A stretch of DNA of 45,413 nt from assembly GCF_002001005.1 (NCBI RefSeq), contig NZ_MUNX01000107.1, positions 1 through 45,413 on the forward strand. Reading direction: 5' to 3'. The position numbers were made by a program, and so were the translations under genes. Source of the DNA: Flavobacterium sp. A45 (lineage in GTDB: Bacteria; Bacteroidota; Bacteroidia; Flavobacteriales; Flavobacteriaceae). Each line of letters starts with the position of its first letter. Position 1 is the first letter of the stretch. This document shows, piece by piece, positions 33,889 to 42,017 of this stretch. The notes below the pieces were generated by a model that did not search any database, was not told the origin of the DNA, and was given only the letters and a program-made list of their open reading frames with translations.

Positions 33889-34659
33889 ATGGAACTAAAA
33901 CTCAATAAGCCAATTTGTTTTTTCGACCTTGAAACTACAGGAATTGACATCGGAAAAGACAGAATTGTAGAAATATCAGTTTTTAAAGTTTTTCCCAACG
34001 GTAATAAAGAAAGCAAAACGTGGCTGGTGAATCCAACGATTCCAATTCCACCACAATCAACAGCAATTCACGGTATCAGTGATGAAAAAGTGGCTAATGA
34101 ACCTACTTTTAAAGAACTGGCTCCTCAAGTTTATAATATGATTAAGGATAGCGATTTGGCAGGATTTAATTCAGATCGTTTTGATATACCGTTATTAGCT
34201 GAAGAATTATTGCGTGCAGGAGTCGATTTTGATATGAAGAACAGAGTTTCTGTCGATGTACAGACTATTTTTCATAAAATGGAAGAGCGTACCTTGAGTG
34301 CAGCTTTAAAGTTTTACTGCGGAAAAGGACTTGAAAATGCCCATTCAGCGGAAGCAGACACTATGGCAACTTATGAAATCCTAATGGCACAATTGGATCG
34401 TTATCCAGAATTGGAGAATGATATGAAATCGCTGTCTGAGTTTACTACCAGAAAGAAAATAGCTGACTTTGCAGGGATGATAGCTTTTGATGCTGATAAT
34501 GAAGAGATTTTTACCTTCGGAAAGCATAAAGGAGCCAAAGTTGATAAAATTTTGGAAACAGAACCAGGTTATTTTAGTTGGATTCAAAATGCAGATTTTC
34601 CTCTGTACACTAAAAAAGTTTTGACAGCCATAAAATTAAGAAAATTAAATACGAAGTAA
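33889..34659 (+). CDS. DnaQ-like 3'-5' exonuclease
   Basis: A 256-residue DEDDh exonuclease. Exo I is FFDLETTG (Asp13, Glu15), Exo II FNSDRFDIPLL (Asp99) and Exo III AHSAEADT (His152, Asp157), all in order. A C-terminal segment (about 210-240: TFGKHKGAKVDKILETEPG followed by YFSWI) resembles the small domain attached to exonuclease X-type proteins. It degrades 3' ends of DNA or RNA for repair or turnover and is not the polymerase proofreading subunit, which lacks this tail. A TATATTTG -7 box lies at 33861, 28 bp before the ATG. The stop codon TAA falls inside the first unit of the CTNAG octamer repeat. Confidence 0.9.
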   Translation: MELKLNKPICFFDLETTGIDIGKDRIVEISVFKVFPNGNKESKTWLVNPTIPIPPQSTAIHGISDEKVANEPTFKELAPQVYNMIKDSDLAGFNSDRFDIPLLAEELLRAGVDFDMKNRVSVDVQTIFHKMEERTLSAALKFYCGKGLENAHSAEADTMATYEILMAQLDRYPELENDMKSLSEFTTRKKIADFAGMIAFDADNEEIFTFGKHKGAKVDKILETEPGYFSWIQNADFPLYTKKVLTAIKLRKLNTK

Positions 34660-34716
34660 GTTGCTAAGTTTCTGAGTATCTAAGAATCTCAGGAACTTAG
34701 CAACTCAGAAACTAAA
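34656..34716. repeat. CTNAG octamer repeat
   Basis: The word CTNAG recurs every 8 bp without slip: GTAAG, CTAAG, CTGAG, CTAAG, CTCAG, CTTAG, CTCAG, CTAAA, separated by TTG, TTT, TAT, AAT, GAA, CAA, AAA. The first half (GTTGCTAAGTTTCTGAG) is nearly the exact inverse of the second. The whole can fold as a 17-bp hairpin with one G-T pair. It spans the gap between the exonuclease stop and the FAH-type gene. Confidence 0.85.
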
Positions 34717-34722
34717 AAAAAA

Positions 34723-35334
34723 ATGAAAATAATCTGTATCGGCAGAAATTATGCCAATCATATAGAAGAATTAAAAAATGAACGCCCTTCGGAGCCGGTT
34801 ATTTTTATGAAGCCAGATTCGGCAGTTTTATTAAAACAGCATCCTTTTGTAATTCCAGAATTTTCAGAGGATATTCATCACGAAATTGAGCTTATCGTAA
34901 AAATAAGTAAAGTTGGGAAATATATAGAACCAAAATTTGCTCATAAGTATTATGATGAAATAAGTGTTGGAATTGATTTTACAGCCAGAGATTTACAGAC
35001 TAAACTGAAAGAAAAAGGGTTGCCGTGGGAAAAAGCTAAGGCATTTGACGGTTCAGCGGTTATTGGAGAATTTTTGCCCAAAAGCCAGTTTGTTTCATTA
35101 GAAAATGTTACTTTTGAATTAACGAACAATAATGTTACGGTACAAAAGGGGAATTCCAACATGATGATGTGGAATATTGATGAGTTGATATCGTATGTTT
35201 CTCAATTTTTTACTTTAAAGATTGGGGATATTATTTTTACGGGAACGCCAGAAGGAGTTGCAGCAGTAAAACCAGATGATGTTTTAGAAGGATTTTTAGA
35301 AGGACAAAAACTATTTAGAATACAAGTAAAATAA
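34723..35334 (+). CDS. Fumarylacetoacetate hydrolase-family protein
   Basis: A 203-residue protein of the FAH fold. The metal-binding set is visible: HHEIELIVKISK (Glu on the first strand), VGIDFTARDLQTKLKEKG, PWEKAKAFDGSAVIGEF and DIIFTGTPEGVA. Members cleave C-C bonds, or act as acylpyruvate hydrolase or oxaloacetate decarboxylase, on small dicarbonyl acids, using Mg or Mn. Size and the WEKAKAFD motif suggest the short acylpyruvase group. The last base of its TAA stop is the A of the next ATG, so translation with the Hpt gene is coupled. A hairpin of octamer repeats lies just upstream of its start. Confidence 0.87.
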   Translation: MKIICIGRNYANHIEELKNERPSEPVIFMKPDSAVLLKQHPFVIPEFSEDIHHEIELIVKISKVGKYIEPKFAHKYYDEISVGIDFTARDLQTKLKEKGLPWEKAKAFDGSAVIGEFLPKSQFVSLENVTFELTNNNVTVQKGNSNMMMWNIDELISYVSQFFTLKIGDIIFTGTPEGVAAVKPDDVLEGFLEGQKLFRIQVK

Positions 35335-35678
35335 TGGCTTTAAAATATAATTTAGCAAAAGTGTACGCACTTTCGGATAACGATCCAGAGTTTGTGAATG
35401 AAATTTTGAATTTATTTGTTACTGAAGTCCCTGAAGATTTGATGCAAATTGGAGAGGGAATTAAGAACAAAGATCACAAACATACTTATGCCTTTGCACA
35501 CAAATTGAAACCAACATTGGATTTGCTGGGATTAAATGTGGCATTCGAGGAAATTCTGCAAATAGAAGCCTGGACTAAAACAGAAGGTAAGAAGAAAGAA
35601 ATAATTGAGACCTATAAAAGTGTTAAAACTCAGGTTAAAGATGCTATTAAAGAGTTGAGAAAAGATTTTGATCTTTAA
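35334..35678 (+). CDS. Stand-alone Hpt (histidine phosphotransfer) protein
   Basis: A 114-residue all-helical protein. The phosphoacceptor motif YAFAHKLKPTLDLLGL has His56 in the A-H-K-L-K context of Hpt domains. The size is that of a single domain with no kinase or receiver attached. It would relay phosphate between a hybrid kinase and a response regulator, neither of which is in the window. Its start (ATG at 35334) overlaps the FAH-type stop by one base, giving a tight pair of unrelated enzyme and signalling genes. The reason for the pairing is unknown. A terminator follows. Confidence 0.82.
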   Translation: MALKYNLAKVYALSDNDPEFVNEILNLFVTEVPEDLMQIGEGIKNKDHKHTYAFAHKLKPTLDLLGLNVAFEEILQIEAWTKTEGKKKEIIETYKSVKTQVKDAIKELRKDFDL

Positions 35679-35718
35679 TTCGTCGTTTTAATTTTTTATA
35701 AAAATAGAAGATATAAAA

Positions 35719-35764
35719 GAATCTAACAGTTGTATAGAAAATGCAACAGTTAGATTTTTTTTTA
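35719..35764 (+). terminator. Terminator of FAH-Hpt pair
   Basis: AATCTAACAGTTG (35720-35732) and CAACAGTTAGATT (35744-35756) form a 13-bp stem with one mismatch, followed by T8 or more. Confidence 0.9.
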
Positions 35765-35790
35765 AATATAGAGTAAAAGTTTTTAAAAAT

Positions 35791-37044
35791 ATGAAAGCAG
35801 CCATAGTTACAATTGGAGACGAGATTCTGATTGGTCAAATTACAGATACAAATTCTGGTTTTATAGCTAAATCATTAGATAGAATTGGGGTTGAGGTTTA
35901 TGAGATGCTTTCTATAAGTGATTCTCGTGATCATATCTTAAATACATTTTCAAAACTCCAGAACAAAGTTGATATTGTCATTGTAACTGGCGGATTGGGT
36001 CCGACTAAAGATGATATAACTAAGAAAACATTATGTGATTATTTTGAAGATAAATTAGTTGTAGACACTGCTGTTTTAGCACATGTAACTCAATTGATAG
36101 AAGGTTTTTATAAGCGGGCGATTACTCAAATAAATAAAGATCAGGCGCTGGTTCCTTCAAAATGTATGGTGCTTCATAATCAAGTGGGCACAGCACCGGG
36201 ATTATGGATGAAAAAGGAAAACACTGTTTTTGTGTCGCTTCCAGGAGTACCATTTGAGATGAAATATTTGATGGAAAATGAAATTATTCCTAAAGTAGTT
36301 CGAGATTATCAGCGACCTTATATTCTTCATAAAACGATTCTTACCTATGGTAGAGGAGAAAGTGCAGTGGCAGAACAAATTGAAGACTGGGAAAATAACT
36401 TACCCGAATTCATTAAGCTAGCTTATTTACCAGCACCTGGAAGAGTACGGTTACGATTATCGGCTAGAGGAGCTGATAAAGAATTATTAGAAAAAGCTAT
36501 TGAAGATAATGTGGTTTCTTTGACTGAAATAATAGGAGATATTATTGTTGGTTTTGAGGATGATGAAACACTGGAAGTGAGTCTAGGTAAAATCTTAACG
36601 AGGAAAAATAAAACAATTTCTACTGCCGAAAGCTGTACAGGAGGTGGTATTGCGCAGTTGCTGAGTTCAGTTCCTGGGGCTTCTAATTATTTCAAAGGAA
36701 GTGTAGTGGCTTATTCAACGGAAGTAAAACAAAATATATTAGGTATTTCGAAGAATTTGATAGAGGAATATAGTGTTGTGAGCGCTGAAGTCGCTGAGGC
36801 TATGGTTTTGAGAGTAAAGTCACTAATGAATACTGATTATGCAATTGCGACTACTGGCAATGCCGGTCCATCCAAAGGCGAATCAGATGCTGATGTGGGA
36901 ATAGTTTTTATTGCATTGGCTACGCCAAATGAAGTCTTGGTTGAAAAGTTTAATTTTGGACAACCACGTGAAAAAGTGATAGATAGAGCGTCAGTAAAAG
37001 GACTTGAAATGCTGCTCAAAGAAATTTCCAAAAAAGAGCAATAA
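35791..37044 (+). CDS. cinA: CinA-family protein (nicotinamide nucleotide amidase)
   Basis: The 417-residue protein has the two-domain CinA layout. The N-terminal MoaB/MogA-like domain (about 1-170) has [19 protein letters not shown] and [11 protein letters not shown]. The C-terminal amidohydrolase domain (about 260-417) has [29 protein letters not shown] and ATTGNAGP (Ser/Lys pair for NMN deamidation). It recycles nicotinamide mononucleotide and hydrolyses ADP-ribose. It lies upstream of rpmB with a separate promoter between them. Confidence 0.95.
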   Translation: MKAAIVTIGDEILIGQITDTNSGFIAKSLDRIGVEVYEMLSISDSRDHILNTFSKLQNKVDIVIVTGGLGPTKDDITKKTLCDYFEDKLVVDTAVLAHVTQLIEGFYKRAITQINKDQALVPSKCMVLHNQVGTAPGLWMKKENTVFVSLPGVPFEMKYLMENEIIPKVVRDYQRPYILHKTILTYGRGESAVAEQIEDWENNLPEFIKLAYLPAPGRVRLRLSARGADKELLEKAIEDNVVSLTEIIGDIIVGFEDDETLEVSLGKILTRKNKTISTAESCTGGGIAQLLSSVPGASNYFKGSVVAYSTEVKQNILGISKNLIEEYSVVSAEVAEAMVLRVKSLMNTDYAIATTGNAGPSKGESDADVGIVFIALATPNEVLVEKFNFGQPREKVIDRASVKGLEMLLKEISKKEQ

Positions 37045-37049
37045 TTTTT

Positions 37050-37080
37050 TTGGTTTATAGGTTTATTTTTCTTTTCTTTG
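37050..37080 (+). promoter_or_regulatory. Promoter of ribosomal protein cluster
   Basis: TTG (37050-37052), 20 bases, then TTTCTTTG (37073-37080), one mismatch from TAnnTTTG. The start site would be near 37085, giving a 32-nt leader before rpmB. Confidence 0.4.
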
Positions 37081-37116
37081 CACCCTGATTTTGAATAACG
37101 ATAAAAGATAAGTATA

Positions 37117-37353
37117 ATGTCAAGAGTTTGTGACCTTACAGGTAAAAGAGCGATGGTAGGAAATAACGTTTCTCACGCTATGAACAAAACTAAGAGAAAA
37201 TTTTCTGTAAACTTAGTTAAAAAGCGTTTTTATCTTCCAGAAGAAGATAGATGGATTACTCTTAGAGTAGCAGCATCTACGATAAAAACAATTAATAAAA
37301 ATGGAATCGCTGCAGTTTTGAAAAAAGCGCAGTCAGAAGGATTTATTAAATAA
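37117..37353 (+). CDS. rpmB: Ribosomal protein L28
   Basis: A 78-residue basic protein. [20 protein letters not shown] with NKTKRKF immediately after, and the later [20 protein letters not shown], are diagnostic of bL28, a component of the 50S subunit near the peptide exit region. It is the first gene of a cluster with L33 (28 bp downstream), DUF4295 and ftsY, an arrangement conserved across Bacteroidota. It keeps a single Cys in the CDLTGK motif instead of the paired Cys of zinc-binding L28 forms. Confidence 0.97.
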   Translation: MSRVCDLTGKRAMVGNNVSHAMNKTKRKFSVNLVKKRFYLPEEDRWITLRVAASTIKTINKNGIAAVLKKAQSEGFIK

Positions 37354-37380
37354 TCTTTTCCAAAATAAAAAAATAGCAAG

Positions 37381-37563
37381 ATGGCAAAGAAAGGAAATAG
37401 AATCCAGGTAATTTTAGAATGTACTGAGCACAAAACAACTGGTGTTGCAGGTACTTCAAGATACATAACTACAAAGAACAAAAAAAATACTCCAGACAGA
37501 TTAGAGATTAAAAAATTTAATCCAATCTTGAAAAGAGTTACTGTTCATAAAGAAATTAAATAA
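37381..37563 (+). CDS. rpmG: Ribosomal protein L33
   Basis: A 60-residue basic protein of the bL33 family in the large ribosomal subunit. It begins [20 protein letters not shown], continues [20 protein letters not shown] and ends HKEIK. Only one Cys (ECTEH) is present, so it is a zinc-independent form. It is 28 bp downstream of rpmB and certainly co-transcribed with it. Confidence 0.97.
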   Translation: MAKKGNRIQVILECTEHKTTGVAGTSRYITTKNKKNTPDRLEIKKFNPILKRVTVHKEIK

Positions 37564-37639
37564 TAATTAGAAATTTTAAAAAAAAATCTCAAATTTTTAC
37601 ATTTGTGCATTTTATAAAAATTTCAAATAACATTCAATC

Positions 37640-37792
37640 ATGGCAAAGAAAACCGTAGCATCGTTACAAACATCTTCTAAGAGATTATCAAAAGCCATCA
37701 AAATGGTAAAATCTCCTAAAACTGGTGCATATACATTCGTAGAATCTATTATGGCTCCTGAAGAAGTTGATGAATTCTTGAAAAAGAAATAA
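37640..37792 (+). CDS. DUF4295 ribosome-associated small protein
   Basis: A 50-residue basic protein starting MAKKTVASLQTSSKRLSKAI, followed by KMVKSPKTGAYTFVESIMAP and EEVDEFLKKK. It corresponds to the DUF4295 protein that follows rpmG in most Bacteroidota genomes. Its conserved place and basic character suggest a ribosome-linked role, but no function is established. The ATG lies 77 bp after rpmG. A TACATTTG box at 37598 may add an internal promoter. A terminator follows. Confidence 0.93.
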   Translation: MAKKTVASLQTSSKRLSKAIKMVKSPKTGAYTFVESIMAPEEVDEFLKKK

Positions 37793-37808
37793 TAACTATT
37801 ACATTTTA

Positions 37809-37843
37809 TAGAAAAGCTACTTTCATTCGGAAGTAGCTTTTTT
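37809..37843 (+). terminator. Terminator after DUF4295
   Basis: AAAAGCTACTT (37812-37822) and AAGTAGCTTTTTT (37831-37843) form an 11-bp stem with a T6 end. It separates ftsY from the ribosomal genes. Confidence 0.92.
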
Positions 37844-37969
37844 ATTTTCTATATTTACACCTCGAAATTAAAAGATTCTTTTGAGAATTTCGTTAAAGAC
37901 AAATCGTATTGTTTTTAATTGATTTTTCTTGTTTAAGTTGACAAATGTAAATTCCAAACCATAAACTCA

Positions 37970-38950
37970 ATGAGCTTTTTTAAAAAAATATTCTCCTCAG
38001 AGAAAAAAGACTCTAGCCTAAGTCAAGAGGCAAAACAAACATTAGATAAAGGTCTAGAAAAAACCAAAACCAGTTTCTTTTCCAAATTATCCAAAGCAGT
38101 AGCTGGGAAATCAAAAGTAGATGATGATGTTTTGGATAATTTGGAAGAAGTGCTAGTTTCTTCGGATGTGGGAGTCAATACAACCTTAAAAATAATTACC
38201 CGAATTGAAAAAAGGGTAGAGCAAGACAAATATCTTGGTACTGAAGAACTCAATCAGATTTTGAGAGACGAAATAGCAGGATTGCTATCAGAAACCAATA
38301 CTGGGGAAGCAACCGAATTTGTTATTCCTGTTATTACCAAGCCATATGTATTGATGGTTGTTGGTGTAAACGGAGTTGGTAAAACAACAACAATCGGAAA
38401 GTTAGCTTATCAATTCAAGAAAGCTGGCTATAATGTGGTACTTGGAGCGGCAGATACCTTTCGTGCTGCAGCTATTGACCAATTACAAATTTGGGCAGAC
38501 AGAGTAGGTGTTCCGATAGTTAGACAAGATATGGGAAGTGATCCAGCTTCTGTGGCATTTGATACGCTGCAGTCGGCGGTAGCTCAAAATGCTGATGTTG
38601 TTATTATTGATACTGCAGGTCGTCTGCATAATAAAATAAACTTGATGAATGAACTTTCAAAAGTGAAACGTGTAATGCAAAAGGTGGTTGGTGATGCTCC
38701 GCATGATGTAATGCTCGTTTTGGACGGTTCTACAGGACAAAATGCATTTGAACAAGCCAAACAATTTACTGCAGCAACAGAGGTTTCGTGTTTAGCAGTT
38801 ACTAAATTAGACGGTACTGCCAAAGGCGGTGTGGTTATTGGAATTTCTGACCAATTTCAAATTCCGGTTAAATACATTGGTGTTGGCGAAGGAATCGAAG
38901 ACTTGCAGGTTTTTAATAAAAACGAGTTTGTAGATAGTTTTTTTAAATAA
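37970..38950 (+). CDS. ftsY: Signal recognition particle receptor FtsY
   Basis: This 326-residue GTPase docks SRP-ribosome complexes at the inner membrane. The N domain (about 1-110) is followed by the G domain: G1 GVNGVGKTTTIGKLA, the insertion box DTFRAAAIDQLQIWADR, G3 DTAGR and G4 TKLDGTAKGG, with the closing GVGEGIEDLQVF. The N-terminal acidic A domain is short and only weakly charged, as in other Bacteroidota FtsY. A 177-bp gap with a terminator separates it from DUF4295, so it likely has its own promoter. Confidence 0.98.
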   Translation: MSFFKKIFSSEKKDSSLSQEAKQTLDKGLEKTKTSFFSKLSKAVAGKSKVDDDVLDNLEEVLVSSDVGVNTTLKIITRIEKRVEQDKYLGTEELNQILRDEIAGLLSETNTGEATEFVIPVITKPYVLMVVGVNGVGKTTTIGKLAYQFKKAGYNVVLGAADTFRAAAIDQLQIWADRVGVPIVRQDMGSDPASVAFDTLQSAVAQNADVVIIDTAGRLHNKINLMNELSKVKRVMQKVVGDAPHDVMLVLDGSTGQNAFEQAKQFTAATEVSCLAVTKLDGTAKGGVVIGISDQFQIPVKYIGVGEGIEDLQVFNKNEFVDSFFK

Positions 38951-38958
38951 ATAAGTCC

Positions 38959-39132
38959 ATGAATTTTTCTTCTATAAAAAATGCAAGCCCTATATATTTT
39001 TACTTTGTAAGTATTGCGGCTTTTGTGTTGGCAAATGTTGTTAGAACAACCAGTGTTGGTTTTTATTATGCTTTACTGATTGTCGGGTTGATTTTTTTCT
39101 TTTTAGGATTGATGAGGAGGATTAAGAAGTAG
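38959..39132 (+). CDS. Small two-helix membrane protein
   Basis: An ATG at 38959, only eight bases after the ftsY stop, opens 57 codons: MNFSSIKNASPIYFYFVSIA followed by AFVLANVV, then a short loop RTTSVGFYY, then ALLIVGLIFFFLGLMRR and IKK. Two hydrophobic segments (about 11-28 and 37-53) and a basic end indicate a small inner-membrane protein with the N-terminus inside or outside undetermined. It is almost certainly co-transcribed with ftsY. I do not recognise a family. A strong bidirectional hairpin follows at 39167. Confidence 0.7.
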   Translation: MNFSSIKNASPIYFYFVSIAAFVLANVVRTTSVGFYYALLIVGLIFFFLGLMRRIKK

Positions 39133-39166
39133 ACTACTATTTTTTTGATAGTTATCAGTAATAAGA

Positions 39167-39214
39167 ATTTAGCGGTATTTTGTAATTTATTAATTTACAA
39201 AATACCGCTAATTA
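39167..39214. terminator. Bidirectional terminator
   Basis: TTAGCGGTATTTTGTAA and its inverse TTACAAAATACCGCTAA (39169-39212) form a 17-bp perfect stem. It lies between the convergent ftsY unit and the serine hydrolase gene. Confidence 0.9.
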
Positions 39215-39249
39215 GTTAAGAGCTTTTTTGTGATAAATGATTCTTATTC

Positions 39250-40326
39250 CTACTGATACAAAGCACTTATTTTAGACCATAATTCTTCATCAAAACCGGA
39301 TAGGGCAAAAGTTGGATTATCTGGATTTGCTACGTCTCCCATTCGGATTACTACCATTTTTTTGCTGGGAATTACATAGATTTTTTGGTCGTTTTTGCCT
39401 AAAGCCATAAACATGTCATTGGGAGCTGTTGTGACTAAACTGCCTTTAAACTGCAGTTGGGATTGAGGTAAGTGGTAACTCGCTTTGCCATTCAGCCACC
39501 ATAAATAGCCATATCCTAAATTGATATTTTGTGAAGTGTTTGTCGCCTCATTGAAATAGCTTTCGTTCAGTATTACATTATTTTCCCATTTTCCTTTATT
39601 GTACATTAATAGTCCAAAACGTGCCATACTTCTTGTGGTACTGCTGTAAACAATATTGTTGCCAATTGTAAACCAAGTGCCGTTCATTCCGATTTTGTCT
39701 CTTAGTTTGGTATTGAAATACGTATTCCAGGATTGTCCGCTGGCCTGAGCGATGACGTCCTGCAGTTTTACATACACATTGTGATATGCCCATCGTGTTC
39801 CTGCATCAGCTTTGTAGATAAGTGCGGATGGCGAAACATCATCGGTACTGTCGTCCAGACCAGTGGTCATGCTCAATAAATGTTTACAGGTGATTAGGTT
39901 TTCTTTGGCTAGTGGTGCGCTTGTCCAGCCCGTTCCTAGGTATTGTGATACTTTGCTGTTGCTGTTGATAAGGTTTTCCTGTTGGGCAATTCCAGTCATC
40001 GTTGCCGTTAATGTTTTGCCGGCACTTGCCCAGTACCAATTGGTTGAAGCATCGTGGCCATTAAAATAATTTTCCATTACGATGCGTCCGTTGACAAGGA
40101 TGATAAAGCCTTTGGTGTTTTTGAGTTTCAAATAATCCAAAAGTGGTTGTACGGCTGATTGTTTCCAACTAAGGCTTTCTATAGATTTTGTTTCCCAAGC
40201 AGTTCCTGTAAGTGGAGGAAAGTAGAGTGTTTCTTCGGGTGTTGGGGCAGGTGCTGGGTCGTTATTGTCGGATGAGCAATTGATGCAAAAAAGTGCAAAT
40301 ACGAGTAATAGTATTGATTTTGACAT
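39250..40326 (-). CDS. Serine hydrolase lipoprotein (class C beta-lactamase-like)
   Basis: A 358-residue lipoprotein (lipobox INC, Cys17) with the fold of class C beta-lactamases and DD-peptidases. The catalytic SxxK is S101-A-G-K104 in WYWASAGKTLTATMTG, and the YxN motif is Y181-H-N183. The C-terminal KTG-like segment is not obvious: LWWLNGKASYHLP and VIPSKKMVVIRMG are the best candidates. Related proteins act as esterases or peptidases in the cell envelope. The Pro-rich linker after the Cys (DPAPAPTPEE) spaces it from the membrane. It is monocistronic. Confidence 0.83.
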   Translation of the reverse strand: MSKSILLLVFALFCINCSSDNNDPAPAPTPEETLYFPPLTGTAWETKSIESLSWKQSAVQPLLDYLKLKNTKGFIILVNGRIVMENYFNGHDASTNWYWASAGKTLTATMTGIAQQENLINSNSKVSQYLGTGWTSAPLAKENLITCKHLLSMTTGLDDSTDDVSPSALIYKADAGTRWAYHNVYVKLQDVIAQASGQSWNTYFNTKLRDKIGMNGTWFTIGNNIVYSSTTRSMARFGLLMYNKGKWENNVILNESYFNEATNTSQNINLGYGYLWWLNGKASYHLPQSQLQFKGSLVTTAPNDMFMALGKNDQKIYVIPSKKMVVIRMGDVANPDNPTFALSGFDEELWSKISALYQ

Positions 40327-40461
40327 GGTTGCGGAGGTTAGTTTTGGGTAAGACCAAAAATATAGAAAATAGTTTAACGGGAATGTTTTTTTTTATTTTC
40401 TTTGGATTTTTAAAGTTTAACTTTGTCGTTTTAACTAAGGTTGTTGATAAACGAGATGCCC

Positions 40462-40577
40462 TAGCCCTGATTGCTTCGCCAGTTCGCTTCGCTCGTGTGC
40501 AGTGGGAATCCTTGTGAGTCTCGTTTTTTCTAACGAGACTCACAAGATTGAAACGAATAGCAGGATATAGCTCCTTA
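40462..40577 (+). repeat. Dispersed structured repeat, copy E
   Basis: TAGCCCTGATTGCTTCGCCA, the GTTCGCTTCGCTCGTGTG insert, AGTGGGAATCC, a long hairpin (TTGTGAGTCTCGTT / AACGAGACTCACAA), then GATTGAAACGAATAGCAGG and ATATAGCTCCTTAA. It lies 14 bp before the start codon of the lipoprotein gene at 40592, sense to it, so it would be part of the mRNA leader. Confidence 0.85.
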
Positions 40578-40591
40578 AAAAAAGATTATTT

Positions 40592-41035
40592 ATGAAAAAA
40601 GTATTTGGTGTTTTATTGATTGCCCTTTTATTTGTGGGGTGTAAGCAAAAAATAACTCCTTCAGACGTTGCCAAAATCAACGGTTATTGGGAGATTGAAA
40701 AAGTGGTTTTGGAGGATGGGAATGAGAAGGAATATGGAGTGAATGAATCGTTTGATTTCTTCCAAATTGACAAAAAAAGTGTGGGAATCCGCAAGAAAGT
40801 GATGCCACAATTGGACGGAACTTTTTTGGTGAATGATACATTTGAGAATGTGAAAATCAGGTTTGCAGACGACCAGGTTTTTATAGATTATAGTACGCCA
40901 TATATGAAATGGAGCGAGGAAATACTTGTACTGACTGATAAAGAGCTAGTTGTTTTGAATGCAGAGAAAAAAGAATATCATTATAAAAAAACGGGACCAA
41001 TAAATCTAGATGACTATGGCAAAAAGACTAAATAA
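40592..41035 (+). CDS. Small lipoprotein (lipocalin-like)
   Basis: A 147-residue protein with a lipoprotein signal (MKKVFGVLLIALLFVGC, Cys17). The mature part begins KQKITPSDVAKINGYWEIEK, a GYW/GxWxIxK start like that of lipocalin-type barrels, and continues with alternating strands (FDFFQIDKKSVGIRK, VFIDYSTPYMKWSEEILVL). It probably binds a small hydrophobic ligand or is structural; this is inference. Its 3' end overlaps the DciA-like gene by about 20 bases, which suggests translational coupling. Dispersed repeat copy E forms its leader. Confidence 0.75.
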   Translation: MKKVFGVLLIALLFVGCKQKITPSDVAKINGYWEIEKVVLEDGNEKEYGVNESFDFFQIDKKSVGIRKKVMPQLDGTFLVNDTFENVKIRFADDQVFIDYSTPYMKWSEEILVLTDKELVVLNAEKKEYHYKKTGPINLDDYGKKTK

Positions 41036-41312
41036 TCAAAGTTCGATAGGGGACGTTTTGAAGCAAATTATCGAGGTCAATAAATTGCAATCTGGAATGG
41101 ATGAGATTGATGTGAAAGATGCTTGGCGTAATTTAATGGGGAACGGTGTGAACAGTTATACTAATAATGTTGTTTTGAAAGGTTCAACTTTGTATGTTCA
41201 GTTGACATCGGCCGTGTTGCGTGAGGAATTGAGCCACGGAAAATCCAAAATCATAAAAATGATTAATGAGGAATTAAGGAGAGATGTGGTGCGGGATGTG
41301 GTTTTACGATAG
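41016..41312 (+). CDS. DciA-like (DUF721) protein
   Basis: A 98-residue protein starting at the ATG at 41016 (Met-Ala-Lys-Arg); an ATG six bases earlier is also in frame. The segment IGDVLKQIIEVNKLQSGMDE and then VKDAWRNLMGNGVNSYT, with the final VRDVVLR, matches the DUF721/DciA family. In many bacteria DciA assists loading of the replicative helicase DnaB. Bacteroidota members are short, KH-like domains as here. It overlaps the preceding lipoprotein gene in another frame. Confidence 0.8.
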   Translation: MAKRLNNQSSIGDVLKQIIEVNKLQSGMDEIDVKDAWRNLMGNGVNSYTNNVVLKGSTLYVQLTSAVLREELSHGKSKIIKMINEELRRDVVRDVVLR

Positions 41313-41390
41313 TATTCAGTGTTCAGTTTTTTAGTGATCAGGCTTAAAAAAGTGTTCAGTAATTAGTTTAAAATAGTAATCAGTTTATCA
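41312..41390. repeat. AGTRWTYAG word repeat, left arm
   Basis: Six variants of the 9-mer appear: AGTATTCAG, GTGTTCAG, AGTGATCAG, AGTGTTCAG, AGTAATTAG, AGTAATCAG. Reverse-complement copies (CTGAATACT, CTGAACACT, CTAACTGACT) are in 41461-41500, on the other side of the terminator. Confidence 0.65.
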
Positions 41391-41440
41391 TAAAAAAAAA
41401 TCCCATTCTAGTCTATAGACTAGAATGGGATTTTTTTATG
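41391..41440. terminator. Bidirectional terminator
   Basis: TCCCATTCTAGTCTA and TAGACTAGAATGGGA (41401-41430) form a 15-bp perfect palindrome flanked by A9 and T7. It serves the convergent DciA-like and ndk genes. Confidence 0.95.
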
Positions 41441-41497
41441 AAGTTTTTTAAGCATTGTTTTTCACTGAATACTCAAAACCTGAACACTGCTAACTGA

Positions 41498-41917
41498 CTA
41501 GAACTGCTCTCTTCCAGCAAAGTGAAATGCGCTTTCAATAGCAGCATTTTCGTCGCTATCAGAACCGTGAACTGCATTTTCACCGATAGAAGTTGCGTAT
41601 GCTTTACGGATAGTTCCTTCAGCAGCTTCAGCTGGGTTTGTAGCACCAATTAAAGTTCTGAAATCTTCAACTGCATTGTCTTTTTCTAAAATAGCAGCAA
41701 CGATAGGACCACGAGACATAAATTCTACTAATTCTCCGTAGAAAGGTCTTGCAGCGTGTACAGCGTAAAATGCTTGAGCATCTGCAACTGTCAATTGAGT
41801 TAATTTCAAAGAAACGATTTTGAAACCACCGTTCGTAATCATTGCCAATATGTTTCCGATGTGTCCGTTTTGAACTGCATCAGGCTTAATCATTGTAAAA
41901 GTTCTATTAGTCGCCAT
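41498..41917 (-). CDS. ndk: Nucleoside diphosphate kinase
   Basis: A 139-residue protein starting at the ATG at 41917 ([15 protein letters not shown]). A longer frame with 20 extra residues exists upstream but is unlike the family. The catalytic His lies in [13 protein letters not shown], together with ATP-site residues TMIKPDAV and [12 protein letters not shown]. It transfers phosphate from ATP to other NDPs. The 139-residue length is typical of bacterial Ndk. It stands alone between the shared terminator and a membrane protein gene. Confidence 0.97.
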   Translation of the reverse strand: MATNRTFTMIKPDAVQNGHIGNILAMITNGGFKIVSLKLTQLTVADAQAFYAVHAARPFYGELVEFMSRGPIVAAILEKDNAVEDFRTLIGATNPAEAAEGTIRKAYATSIGENAVHGSDSDENAAIESAFHFAGREQF

Positions 41918-42017
41918 TTTTCTGTGTTTTAAAAATTTGTGCAAAAATATACTTTTTTTATCGAATGATTTTAGCAAATCTTCAATTTAATGACGTAAAT
42001 CTGTTATTACTGTTATT

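Noticed and set aside
34656..34716. Possible CRISPR array
   Set aside because: Units are 8 bp with 3-bp spacers, far too short; no cas genes in the window.
41918..41977. Longer start for ndk
   Set aside because: The family starts at the [10 protein letters not shown] block; the 20 extra residues are Lys/Phe-rich leader sequence.
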